From JAPUDQ01 sp049289035 (GTDB lineage: Bacteria > Patescibacteriota > Saccharimonadia > Saccharimonadales > Saccharimonadaceae): DNA of 29,534 nt. The notes below the pieces were generated by a model. It was not told the DNA's origin. It searched no databases and saw only the letters and a list, made by a program, of their open reading frames with translations. Positions 6,435 to 14,196 of this stretch are shown in pieces; the first letter of the stretch is position 1; each line of letters opens with the position of its first letter. The stretch is taken from positions 1 to 29,534 of the forward strand of contig JBAQIV010000068.1 of the NCBI GenBank assembly GCA_049289035.1. The letters are read 5' to 3'. The position numbers and the translations under genes are program-made.

Positions 6435-6811
6435 TCACCCATCTGTTTGATGATGTCGATGAGCTTGCGAGGGGTGATCTCGGCTTTTATGAGGTAGCCA
6501 TCGGCTTTGGCTTCCATAGCGAGGCGCGATTCATCGTCTTGTTCGAAGTTGGTCAGTATGATGACGCGGCTGTTGGGGATCTGGTCTACGGTACCGTTGC
6601 GAAGTTTATTGAGCACGTCGTTGCCCTGCGCTTCGGGTAGCATAATGTCGAGCAGTATGAGGTCGTATGATTTGCTGGTCGCAGCAGCGTAGCCCTGAGT
6701 ACCTGAGACGACCCAATCGACCGCATAGCCTTCTTTGCGGAGGCTGCGGACGTACATCTCACCGATAAAGCGATCGTCTTCGATGACAAGGATAGAGCTA
6801 ATAGCTGACAT
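6431..6811 (-). CDS. Single-domain response regulator (REC only)
   Basis: A 126-aa receiver domain and nothing else. The acidic pocket is E11/D12/D13 (VIEDD), the phosphoacceptor is D55 (LILLDIMLPE), the switch Thr is T87 (IILTNF) and the conserved Lys is K109 (YLIKAE). With no DNA-binding or enzymatic output domain it must act by protein contacts, or feed a further relay. It starts 6 nt after the stop of the sensor kinase gene, so the two are co-transcribed and the kinase is the likely phosphodonor. Neither candidate target nor output protein is encoded next to it. Confidence 0.93.
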   Translation of the reverse strand: MSAISSILVIEDDRFIGEMYVRSLRKEGYAVDWVVSGTQGYAAATSKSYDLILLDIMLPEAQGNDVLNKLRNGTVDQIPNSRVIILTNFEQDDESRLAMEAKADGYLIKAEITPRKLIDIIKQMGD

Positions 6812-6817
6812 AGTCGA

Positions 6818-8296
6818 TTATGATCCGATCTTTGAATGGTTTTTGATCCAGCCGGCCGAGGACTGTATGATGTCCTCGTTACCATTATTACTTGCGAGCA
6901 GTTTATCTGCAACCGTCGAGTAGATCGGCACGGTAAAACTAAACACCGATCCCTCGCCTTCTTTGCTGCTGACGCCAATTTGTCCGCCGTGTGAAGTTAT
7001 GATAGCCTTGCTGATATATAGCCCGAGGCCCGTACCCGCCACAGAGCTGCGTGAGCGGTGTGACCGGTAAAATTTGGTAAACAATCCACTCATGACTGAC
7101 GTCGGTATACCGATACCTTTGTCGGTGACAGAGCAACGTACAAAATTGCCATCGACCGCTGCTGTGACGGTAATCTGGCCGCCTTCGTGACTGTATTTGA
7201 CGGCGTTGTCAACGAGGTTGGCGAGTACTTCGGTCAAGCTGTTGCGATCGGCGGCGATCGTCGGTAAGTCGTGCGGGATTGCGACCGAAAGCAGCCGGTT
7301 TTGGGTAGTGGCACGGAGTTGTAGGTCGTCGGCAACCGTTGCATATATGTCGATCAGGCGATCTTCGTTGAGGTGAAGTTTGAGATGGCTGCGGTCGTAT
7401 TTGGCGACATTTAAGATGTTATTGACGTAGCCGCTGAGGCGGCTAGCGGACACATCGAGGCGTTCGACAAGTTCTTTTTGGTCGCCCTTGAGAAGTGGGC
7501 CAATTTCTGACAGCAGTACGTCGAGGTAGCCGCGTATGACGGTAATTGGTCCGCGTAGTTCGTGAGCAGCGACCGATATGAAATCGACGGCGTCCTGGTC
7601 GTCGCTGTAGGTCGTCGTGCGGTCTATGGTGACAATGCGGGTTTCGACACCACCTGGAGCATCTTTTTCGTAGTAAGCAATTACGTCATAGAGGCGGCGC
7701 TCGGGACGGTCGGCGCCAGCATCGGCAATGCGCTGCCATATTTTGTCGGCACTAACTTTTTGTTCTTCGACAAAATCTAACCACATCATGAGCGAGTCGC
7801 TGTCGTCAAACAGTAGTTTTAACACCGTTGCACCCTCAGCATTTTTGACAACCGGCGCCCGTTTGTTGGTGTAGGTAATCTCGCGATTTTGGTCGAGACA
7901 GATGATACCACACGGTAGAGTATCGGCAAGGTCGGAGCTGGTAGGCTCGGTTGTGGGTGCTGACACGGTACGGTCGTAGATAGTCTGGACCATAGCTTTT
8001 AGACCGCTGACCTCGTGCTGGGGCTCATTGATGTGTGGTGGTATAACGTCGTTGGGTTGCCCCGATATCTTCACAATGGTGCGGGCAATAAAATCCAGTG
8101 GTAGCATAGCACGCAGTAACACAAAATACATCACGCCGGCCTGCAACACGACTCCTATGATGGCTAGTATCAGCGCGACGGTCTGTCCGCTCAGTGCCAT
8201 GACGGCCACAATCGGTATGTTGACAAGGATGAGTACAATACCACCAAGCAATAGGATATGGCGGCGATGCCGAGGAAAAAACTGATCTAACCTCAT
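6818..8296 (-). CDS. Membrane sensor histidine kinase
   Basis: 492 aa. Two N-terminal membrane helices (about residues 13-36 and 40-63) with almost no extracellular loop are followed by a HAMP-like/linker region. A PAS-like domain (about 125-235, LADTLPCGIICLDQNREITYTN) comes next. The HisKA helix carries H245 in AAHELRGP and is followed by HATPase_c: N-box NLVDNAVKYS (360-369), G1 DKGIGIP (392-398), F-box FTKFYR, G2 GTGLGLYIS (421-429). The tiny loop suggests sensing within the membrane or through the PAS domain. Its ATG overlaps the stop of the DUF3048 gene (ATGA), and the regulator follows after 6 nt, giving a three-gene operon. Confidence 0.95.
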   Translation of the reverse strand: MRLDQFFPRHRRHILLLGGIVLILVNIPIVAVMALSGQTVALILAIIGVVLQAGVMYFVLLRAMLPLDFIARTIVKISGQPNDVIPPHINEPQHEVSGLKAMVQTIYDRTVSAPTTEPTSSDLADTLPCGIICLDQNREITYTNKRAPVVKNAEGATVLKLLFDDSDSLMMWLDFVEEQKVSADKIWQRIADAGADRPERRLYDVIAYYEKDAPGGVETRIVTIDRTTTYSDDQDAVDFISVAAHELRGPITVIRGYLDVLLSEIGPLLKGDQKELVERLDVSASRLSGYVNNILNVAKYDRSHLKLHLNEDRLIDIYATVADDLQLRATTQNRLLSVAIPHDLPTIAADRNSLTEVLANLVDNAVKYSHEGGQITVTAAVDGNFVRCSVTDKGIGIPTSVMSGLFTKFYRSHRSRSSVAGTGLGLYISKAIITSHGGQIGVSSKEGEGSVFSFTVPIYSTVADKLLASNNGNEDIIQSSAGWIKNHSKIGS

Positions 8297-9483
8297 CGCC
8301 AGGATACACTCTTGCCGTTGGCGACGGCGGTTATCCAGGTTTGACCGCGTGCAAGCGTGATGTCTGCCCCGCTACTGTCACGTAGTACAAGGGTGGATTT
8401 TTCACTATCACGTGACCAGGTGCCTTCGGTGACGGTGCCATTTTGAAAGACGTAGACCTGGCCGCTACCGGTGGTTGTAATCTGTTCGCGATTGCCGTCG
8501 GTGCCTTCAAGCGCTGTAAATTCGTTGACCTTGAGCGCTATGACGACGCGCGGGGCGATGCGGCCGCCTTCGCGGTCAGTATGCGGCGTACCGTTGTGCG
8601 AGCGCGCATACGTGTGAGACGCAGCATCATAATCGTAGTGCACGGCGTATGCGCCGCTACTGACACCGATGTCCACCGACGTGACCGTGGCTGGCGGGTC
8701 AACTTTTTCAGTATTTTTCTTCGGTAGCGGTGTGCGAGTAAATGGAGTGAAGGTACTCGCTGTCTTGCCTTTACTGCTGCGCAGGGCGTCGAGTTTATCA
8801 AAGCTAGTATAGACATTGTGTGGTGCCTCGCGGTCGGCAGTGCGCCAATAATAGCTACCGTACGAAAACTGGTCCATGTCGAGCCCGTACGAGCCGCTGC
8901 CTATCATCTGACGAGCCCGGTAACTACCGCCGACATGCGCTATAGCAGGGTCGTAGGCACTTGCCCACTCGACATAGTAGGGCCTGATACTGCGAACTGG
9001 TCCAATCAAGCCTGGCCGTGACTCTTGATACAGCGCCAAAAATCGCGTTATGCCACCTTCAGCGACTGCTTCATACACAATACCGGCGTCTTTTATGCCC
9101 GATTGCGGCCGTGCGTCGGTGCTGTTTTCGATCATAACCGCAGTAACAGGTCGTTTGGTGGCGTCTTCCGTCGTTTCGGCACCGGTGAGCGGTGAGTAAA
9201 ATTTTGGAGCTTCTGGGGTAGTTTTAGGCAATGTTACGGTGGCAATCGATGGTTCGGCTGTGCTGCGTATAAGCGCGAGTAGTATCAAGCCGACGGCGAC
9301 TATAATAGCGACAGCCATAACAAAATACCGCACGCCATGATTGTCGTGAAGGAGTTGGTGAACTCGCGTCCAGCGTCGCGGCATGGAGCCGGTAAGACTG
9401 GGCGATGGCTCGCGAGTGATTGTGTCGAGCGAGTCGCTGTCTGGGATGTGGGGTGTACGAGTGTTTTTATGTCGACCGAGCAT
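8293..9483 (-). CDS. DUF3048 (YerB-like) membrane-anchored extracytoplasmic protein
   Basis: 396 aa: a 50-residue cytoplasmic tail, one membrane helix (about residues 52-73) and a large outside domain. The hallmark of DUF3048 is seen from about residue 91: FYSPLTG...RPVTAVMIEN..DARPQSGI..AGIVYE..AEGGITRFLALYQ, then GPVRSIRPYYVEWASAYDPAIAHVGGS. Bacillus YerB carries this domain; its biochemical role is unknown. A TATACT -10 (plus-strand 9490-9495) lies 6 nt before ATG, so it heads a leaderless transcript. The ATGA overlap with the sensor kinase implies translational coupling and suggests it helps sensing or is a lipid/cell-wall-side partner (inference). Confidence 0.92.
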   Translation of the reverse strand: MLGRHKNTRTPHIPDSDSLDTITREPSPSLTGSMPRRWTRVHQLLHDNHGVRYFVMAVAIIVAVGLILLALIRSTAEPSIATVTLPKTTPEAPKFYSPLTGAETTEDATKRPVTAVMIENSTDARPQSGIKDAGIVYEAVAEGGITRFLALYQESRPGLIGPVRSIRPYYVEWASAYDPAIAHVGGSYRARQMIGSGSYGLDMDQFSYGSYYWRTADREAPHNVYTSFDKLDALRSSKGKTASTFTPFTRTPLPKKNTEKVDPPATVTSVDIGVSSGAYAVHYDYDAASHTYARSHNGTPHTDREGGRIAPRVVIALKVNEFTALEGTDGNREQITTTGSGQVYVFQNGTVTEGTWSRDSEKSTLVLRDSSGADITLARGQTWITAVANGKSVSWR

Positions 9484-9489
9484 AGAGGT

Positions 9490-9495
9490 AGTATA
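9490..9495 (-). promoter_or_regulatory. -10 TATACT, 6 nt before the DUF3048 gene
   Basis: The minus strand reads TATACT-ACCTCT-ATG without a Shine-Dalgarno sequence. It should drive the three-gene signalling operon 9483-6431. Confidence 0.6.
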
Positions 9496-9534
9496 GCAAA
9501 AAGCTTATGACTATGCCACGTTTCGTCAGTGTAT

Positions 9535-9855
9535 CTACCAGCGTGCACCGTGCTGAATCGCACCAACGATAATCATGGTTTGGACGGTAAACCACATGAA
9601 CTGAGCAGTCAAGATGACTCGTTCGCGGTGTAAGATGGCATACCAGATCCAGATAGCCGACGTAATATCGAACATGATCCAGGTTGAAAGTGCGATCGAC
9701 GACGCGTCGCTACTCACAAATATCTTCACAACTTGCGGTATAGTCGCGATAGGTCCGACCATGGCCGCGATCAATGTCAGGCGGTCGACAAAACGTCGCT
9801 CGCGCGCTGAGTGACGTTTTTTAAGATGATGTTTTTTATAGATATGATGGGGCAT
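9535..9855 (-). CDS. SemiSWEET-like (PQ-loop/MtN3) membrane transporter
   Basis: A 106-aa protein with a basic His/Lys-rich N-terminus and three membrane helices (about residues 25-48, 54-73 and 80-101). The PQ motif is present in the first helix (GPIATIPQVVKIF), and a conserved Ser/Trp helix follows (SSIALSTWIMFDITSAIWIWY). This is the size and topology of bacterial SemiSWEETs, which dimerise to move sugars passively. The substrate here is unknown. It stands alone between the DUF3048 operon and gltX. Confidence 0.85.
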   Translation of the reverse strand: MPHHIYKKHHLKKRHSARERRFVDRLTLIAAMVGPIATIPQVVKIFVSSDASSIALSTWIMFDITSAIWIWYAILHRERVILTAQFMWFTVQTMIIVGAIQHGARW

Positions 9856-9962
9856 GTTTGTTTTGTTATGCTACTGGAGAATTGTACACTATGAGTTCAT
9901 ACGGTACAAATAACCGATCGCTAGGTCAATAGCCGTGCAGAGACACCTCACGTACTTTGGAT

Positions 9963-11627
9963 CTAAACGAATGCTCGACGGATTCGTTCGAGTGTTTTTT
10001 GTTTGCCGAGTAACGCCAGGGTAGCCGGAAGCTCGGGGCTAAACGGTGCCCAGGTGGTGACGACGCGTACCAGGCCGAAGAGGATGGCGGGTTTGAGCTG
10101 GAGGCTTTCTAGTAGTTGGTTGAGGGCAGCTTGAATTGATTCGGCAGTCCATTCGGTCGTTTCTAGGGCGTCATGTACGGCTTGCAAGATCTGTTTAATT
10201 TCACTTCGTTCAAGTTTAGAAAGCTGTTTGTTATCTGTGATGAGCGACCAGTTTTCACTTGGTTCGGCAAAAAAGTAGCCATAGTCGCGTAGGTCAACGA
10301 GAGTTTTTAGACGGTCTTGCGCCAATGCTAAGACTTGCTTTTTGTACGCTTCGTCGGCACTAGCCGCACTGGCTGGCCAAAATGATACGATAGCCAGAGA
10401 CGCGTCTCCTTCTCGCATCATGGGAGGGTGCTGCGATTCACCCTCATTGCTCATTGCTAACCCCATATTGCCACTAGCCCGTGCATACAACTCATCGAGC
10501 GAGAGGCCGCGAATAAACTGACCGTTCACCCATAGCAAACGTTTTTCGTCGAAACGGGCGCCGCTACGCTGGACGCGAGCAAGCGAGAATTTTTCGATCA
10601 ACTCGGTTTCAGTGAATATTTCTTGCTCGGTGCCGTCGTTCCACCCCATGGTGGCGATAAAACTCATCATGGCTTCACCCAGGTAGCCGTCACGAATGTA
10701 GTCGAGCACGTCTTTGGCACCGTCGCGTTTGCCGAGTTTTTTGTTGCCTTGTTCGTTCATGATGTGGGGTAGATGAGCAAAAGCTGGAAGCAGTAGTCGA
10801 TCACCTATAGTTTCTTCAGACCCGCTCGGCGCAAACTGATGTATGGCAGGAGCCTCTTGCCTCGCTCCTGGCGGAAAGCCAGAGTCTTCAGAAACCATAG
10901 GTGACCGACTACAAGGTGTCATGTCAAACCCAAGCGCATCGTAGAGGTTGAGGAAATTTGGCATGCTACTGACGAATTCTTGGCCGCGCATGACGTGCGT
11001 GACGTGCATTTCGGCGTCGTCGACAATATGGGCAAAATTATAGGTCGGGTAGCCGTCGGATTTCATGAGCACAAAATCGTCTATGACTTCTGGTCCGGTG
11101 GTGATATCGCCCATCACTTCGTCGTGCCAGGTGTAGGACCTGGGTTCGCTTTTAAATCGCAGTGGCTGGCTACCGTCCCATTCGGGTGGGCTTGCGGGGC
11201 GATGGTTGCGGTACAAAAACGGCTGTTTTGCAGCCTGGGCTTGTTCGCGAAAGGCTTGGATTTGCTCTGGGGCGTACGGGTCGGCATAGGCGCGTCCTGC
11301 CGCAACGAGTTCTCTAGCCCAGCGCTGGTAGGTTTTGAGGCGTTGACTCTGTACGTATGGAGCGTACGGCCCGCCGATGTCGGGGCCTTCGTCATAGTTC
11401 AAACCAATAGCGTGCAGGCTACGTATGAGGTGCTCAGCGCTGCCAGCAACTTCACGTTTTTTGTCGGTGTCTTCAAAGCGTAGTATAAATGTCCCGCCCT
11501 GCTGTCGCGCTAACAGATACGCAAACAATGCCGTACGAATGCCGCCGACATGCAAATATCCTGTCGGACTGGGAGCGAAACGAGTGCGGGTGTTGGCTAG
11601 TGGAAGATGGCGAGTGGGAGATGGCAT
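9963..11627 (-). CDS. gltX: Glutamyl-tRNA synthetase with in-frame insertions
   Basis: 554 aa against the usual 470-490. Class I features: FAPSPTGYLHVGG (residues 18-29, HIGH region), RFEDTD (50-55), DDFVLMKSDGYPTYNFAHIVDD (183-204), MRGQEF (213-218) and a KMSKS-type KKLGKRDG (296-303, Gly replacing the usual Ser). Residues 239-279 are an extra segment before LPAFAHLPHIM and correspond exactly to a 120-bp palindromic element. A second extra segment lies near residues 384-415. It attaches glutamate to tRNA-Glu, and in organisms lacking GlnRS also to tRNA-Gln. The -10 TATAAT lies 9 nt before ATG with no Shine-Dalgarno sequence. The frame is intact, so it is presumably functional. Confidence 0.95.
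   Translation of the reverse strand: MPSPTRHLPLANTRTRFAPSPTGYLHVGGIRTALFAYLLARQQGGTFILRFEDTDKKREVAGSAEHLIRSLHAIGLNYDEGPDIGGPYAPYVQSQRLKTYQRWARELVAAGRAYADPYAPEQIQAFREQAQAAKQPFLYRNHRPASPPEWDGSQPLRFKSEPRSYTWHDEVMGDITTGPEVIDDFVLMKSDGYPTYNFAHIVDDAEMHVTHVMRGQEFVSSMPNFLNLYDALGFDMTPCSRSPMVSEDSGFPPGARQEAPAIHQFAPSGSEETIGDRLLLPAFAHLPHIMNEQGNKKLGKRDGAKDVLDYIRDGYLGEAMMSFIATMGWNDGTEQEIFTETELIEKFSLARVQRSGARFDEKRLLWVNGQFIRGLSLDELYARASGNMGLAMSNEGESQHPPMMREGDASLAIVSFWPASAASADEAYKKQVLALAQDRLKTLVDLRDYGYFFAEPSENWSLITDNKQLSKLERSEIKQILQAVHDALETTEWTAESIQAALNQLLESLQLKPAILFGLVRVVTTWAPFSPELPATLALLGKQKTLERIRRAFV
10383..10478 (-). other. Second probable in-frame insertion within gltX
   Basis: Codons 384-415 encode Met/Glu/Gly-rich sequence (including MGLAMSNEGESQHPP) where other GluRS proteins have a short linker in the anticodon-binding half. 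The DNA holds a perfect 12-bp palindrome GAGACGCGTCTC (10397-10408) and a 7-bp stem GAGGGTG/CACCCTC (10424-10430 with 10439-10445). Exact borders are not clear. Confidence 0.45.
10793..10912 (-). repeat. 120-bp palindromic element inserted in frame in gltX
   Basis: Terminal arms 10793-10814 and 10891-10912 are inverted repeats over 22 positions with 2 differences (at 10800 and 10809). Both become G-U pairs in the gltX mRNA strand, so the mRNA can form an unbroken 22-bp stem. A further 7-bp stem CAGGAGC/GCTCCTG lies in the interior. At 120 bp the element adds 40 codons and keeps the frame. Its protein product (SEDSGFPPGARQEAP and so on) has no counterpart in ordinary GluRS. It resembles in behaviour, not in sequence, the Rickettsia palindromic elements found inside genes. 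Confidence 0.75.
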
Positions 11628-11636
11628 AGCACGGTA

Positions 11637-11642
11637 ATTATA
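11637..11642 (-). promoter_or_regulatory. -10 TATAAT before gltX (near-leaderless)
   Basis: TATAAT on the minus strand lies 9 nt before ATG, giving a predicted leader of about 3 nt with no Shine-Dalgarno sequence. Confidence 0.6.
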
Positions 11643-11681
11643 TCATCGCCATATTCCAATAGCTAATTGCCAATTGCCAGA

Positions 11682-12635
11682 CTACAGACTCTGGGCGATT
11701 TTTACGACCTGGTCGGGTCCGAGCGGGGCGTCGCCAGAGATGGTGTACAGGGTACCGGCGTTAACCCACGCAGCGTGGTTGTTGTAGGTGTAGATAGTGA
11801 GGCCGCCAGCTTGGGTGATATCGTAGTGCTCTGAAGCGGTCGCAACGACATTGTCGAGAACCGACTGTGAATCAAACTGACTTTTCTTCTCTGTTATGGT
11901 ATAGCCAGTTGTACCACCGTTGGCAGCGAAACCAAGTGTTACTTGTCCATCCGTATATGCGACCGGTCCATGGAAGCTGTAGCCGTTTGGCGTGTAGTTG
12001 GGGAAGCTCGCATTGACACCGGCTTGTGAAGCAGCAACACGAACCGACAGATGAGGCATGTTGATATATGACAAATAGCCGCCTAGCAACATGATAGCAA
12101 AACACGCAGCCATGATGGAGCTAACTTTGGCTGGTCGGTGAAGACGCGGCTTTTTAGCGGGGGCGTGGGTGTTTGGCGTGGCGTGCGCTAGTTTTGTGGC
12201 GATGAGGTGGTCTTTGAGTTCGCGCGATGTCATAGCGGGTTTAGGTGCAGCAGAACGAACGGGCTGCTTGTGATGGACAGCAGCTATCACGTGCGATGTT
12301 TTTTCGGCGGCATGTGCAGTTTTGGGCTGAGCAATATGCGGTGCAAACTTGCTGATAGACGGACTTTTTGCGACATGAGCACGCTGCACGGTGTGTTTGC
12401 CAGCATGGTCGTGTGCACCCTGAGGTTTGGCGACGATATCACGACGAAGTGTCGTGCTGTGTTGTAACGGCGCGGCGCGGTGCTTGGCAGGCTGACGAGC
12501 TGGTTTCGCTGTCGATGGCGTCGCAGTATGCTTCACCGGTATAGTATGCTCGACAGCAGCCGGTTGGTCTGTCGGCAAGCCTGTGGCTGTGTCGTAGGTT
12601 CGTCCATTGATAACAATGTGTGTGCGTGTCCCCAT
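11682..12635 (-). CDS. Single-pass membrane protein with Ala/His/Pro-rich cytoplasmic region
   Basis: 317 aa. Residues 1-175 are low-complexity and very rich in Ala, His, Lys, Pro and Thr, with positive charge. One membrane helix (about residues 177-197, MAACFAIMLLGGYLSYI) is followed by a folded outside domain of about 120 aa. Its ending (YTYNNHAAWVNAGTLYTISGDAPL..DQVVKIAQSL) resembles DUF4367-type domains that follow anti-sigma-like membrane anchors. Family assignment is tentative. A Shine-Dalgarno-like GAGGGA lies about 3-4 nt before ATG. Repeated short His-Ala-containing segments hint at an extended, possibly nucleic-acid- or wall-facing tail. It is divergent from the PEGA gene across a 127-bp gap. 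Confidence 0.75.
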   Translation of the reverse strand: MGTRTHIVINGRTYDTATGLPTDQPAAVEHTIPVKHTATPSTAKPARQPAKHRAAPLQHSTTLRRDIVAKPQGAHDHAGKHTVQRAHVAKSPSISKFAPHIAQPKTAHAAEKTSHVIAAVHHKQPVRSAAPKPAMTSRELKDHLIATKLAHATPNTHAPAKKPRLHRPAKVSSIMAACFAIMLLGGYLSYINMPHLSVRVAASQAGVNASFPNYTPNGYSFHGPVAYTDGQVTLGFAANGGTTGYTITEKKSQFDSQSVLDNVVATASEHYDITQAGGLTIYTYNNHAAWVNAGTLYTISGDAPLGPDQVVKIAQSL

Positions 12636-12762
12636 AATTCCCTCTGTTTTTGTTGTACGATAGTTCTTGCTCTAATCGTAAGGGTTTTTACGAGAGAATG
12701 CAAGAGCAATTTTAAGAGACGAGTATTTACTATCTGCCGGTGAGCGACTACCATAAGACTGT

Positions 12763-14196
12763 ATGCACAATTCACATATGAGCAAACGCAAGCGTCAAGC
12801 TATATTATTTTTTACCTATGGGTTTATGACGTTGGCGGTTATTGTTATAACGGTTGTCTGTCTCCTACTGGTACTGGGGTATAGGTTTGATGTCAAAGAC
12901 AAACGTATTGAGCAAGGTGGGCTTATCCAATTTCGTACTATGCCAGCAGCGGCGCAGATTGTTGTCGACGGAGTGCAGTTAGATGGTAAAACGCCGACAA
13001 AAACAGAGGTTTCGGCCGGCAGTCATACTGTCGTGATGCGTCGTGATGGGTATGAAAATTGGCAAAAAACCGTGTCGGTCGACGCTGGCGAGCTCCGCTG
13101 GCTAGACTATGCTCGGCTGATCCCAAAAACAATTGCGTCAAAGTCGGTCGCGCCCGCGGCTAATGTCACGGCCGCTCAGGCGTCACCTAATCATGAATAC
13201 ATTGCGGCGCTGGCAACCGATGCGCCAACCGCAATCAAACTTTTTGACATACGCGACCAGACAAAAGTGACCGCCAAAAGCTTCGTGATCCCAGAGGCGG
13301 TGCTCACAAAAGAAGCTGGTGCAGCTTCGTCGCTACTGTTAGTCGAGTGGGACATCTCCTCGCGCTATTTGCTTGTACAACATCGTAATGGAACGGTGGT
13401 TGAATATATTCGAATTGACCGTACAGTAGCCGACGGCGCTGCACGTAATATTACTCGAGAATACAATCTACCGTTTCACGATATGCATTTTTCAGGCACA
13501 AGCGGCAACGTCTACTACGCCATGACAGGAACCGATATTCGTCGGGTTGATGTGGGCGCAAAATCGGTGTCGCAACCGCTCGTTATCGGCGTCGAATCGT
13601 ACGTGCTGTATGGTGATGCAACAATCGCTTATGTCGCGCGTACCCCGGCACAAACCCTGGTGGGGCTGCTAAAAAATGACAAAGCGACCACCATACGAAC
13701 CTTGCCAGTCTCTGAACCGGTGTGGGTAGACTATACCGAATACTTTTATCATCGGTATCTTGCTATTGGTTCGCGAGCACACGTCGACGTAGTACGTGAT
13801 CCGGTAGATGCCGCTTCTTCACTTCGTCCGTATGTCACGACGTCACTTCCCTATGAGATACAGTGGCTGCGTTTTTCAGACAATGGTCGCATGTTGTTTG
13901 CCGGTAGCGGCCGAGCCTACGATGTCTACGACCTTGAGACGTCTGAAAACACACTGGTGAATACCGACGAAGCGGGGACCGACGGTGCGCCTATGCTACT
14001 TGACAACTACTATCTCATCGACAATCCGACTGATACACTGCGGCTCTACGAATTCGATGGTACCAACCGTCATACAGTGGTAAAAAGTGAACGGACGCTA
14101 CCGGCAGTACTGAGCAGTGACCAGCGGTATCTGTATTCATTTGTGCGCGAAGCTGACGCGCTCGTCTTGCAGTCGTCTCGATTTGTCCTCGACTAG
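12763..14196 (+). CDS. Membrane-anchored PEGA-domain protein
   Basis: 477 aa. A basic KRKRQ N-terminus and one membrane helix (about residues 14-42) lead into a PEGA domain (about 50-120: GGLIQFRTMPAAAQIVVDGV...GKTPTKTEVSAGSHTVVMRRDGYENWQKTVSV). The following 350 residues are beta-rich and contain repeats of the kind seen in beta-propellers (SPNHEYIAAL; FSDNGRMLFAGSG; SSDQRYLYSFV). PEGA domains are outside-facing beta-sandwiches common in surface proteins. An alternative start at 12778 (MSKRKRQ) lies 6 nt after a CACAAT hexamer and would fit the leaderless pattern. It is convergent with the sortase gene and they share the stop palindrome CTAG (14193-14196). Confidence 0.85.
   Translation: MHNSHMSKRKRQAILFFTYGFMTLAVIVITVVCLLLVLGYRFDVKDKRIEQGGLIQFRTMPAAAQIVVDGVQLDGKTPTKTEVSAGSHTVVMRRDGYENWQKTVSVDAGELRWLDYARLIPKTIASKSVAPAANVTAAQASPNHEYIAALATDAPTAIKLFDIRDQTKVTAKSFVIPEAVLTKEAGAASSLLLVEWDISSRYLLVQHRNGTVVEYIRIDRTVADGAARNITREYNLPFHDMHFSGTSGNVYYAMTGTDIRRVDVGAKSVSQPLVIGVESYVLYGDATIAYVARTPAQTLVGLLKNDKATTIRTLPVSEPVWVDYTEYFYHRYLAIGSRAHVDVVRDPVDAASSLRPYVTTSLPYEIQWLRFSDNGRMLFAGSGRAYDVYDLETSENTLVNTDEAGTDGAPMLLDNYYLIDNPTDTLRLYEFDGTNRHTVVKSERTLPAVLSSDQRYLYSFVREADALVLQSSRFVLD

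Noticed and set aside
10980..11483. Plus-strand reading frame of 167 codons inside gltX
   Set aside because: It is antisense to the conserved catalytic core of GluRS and has no start signals; the gltX frame explains it.
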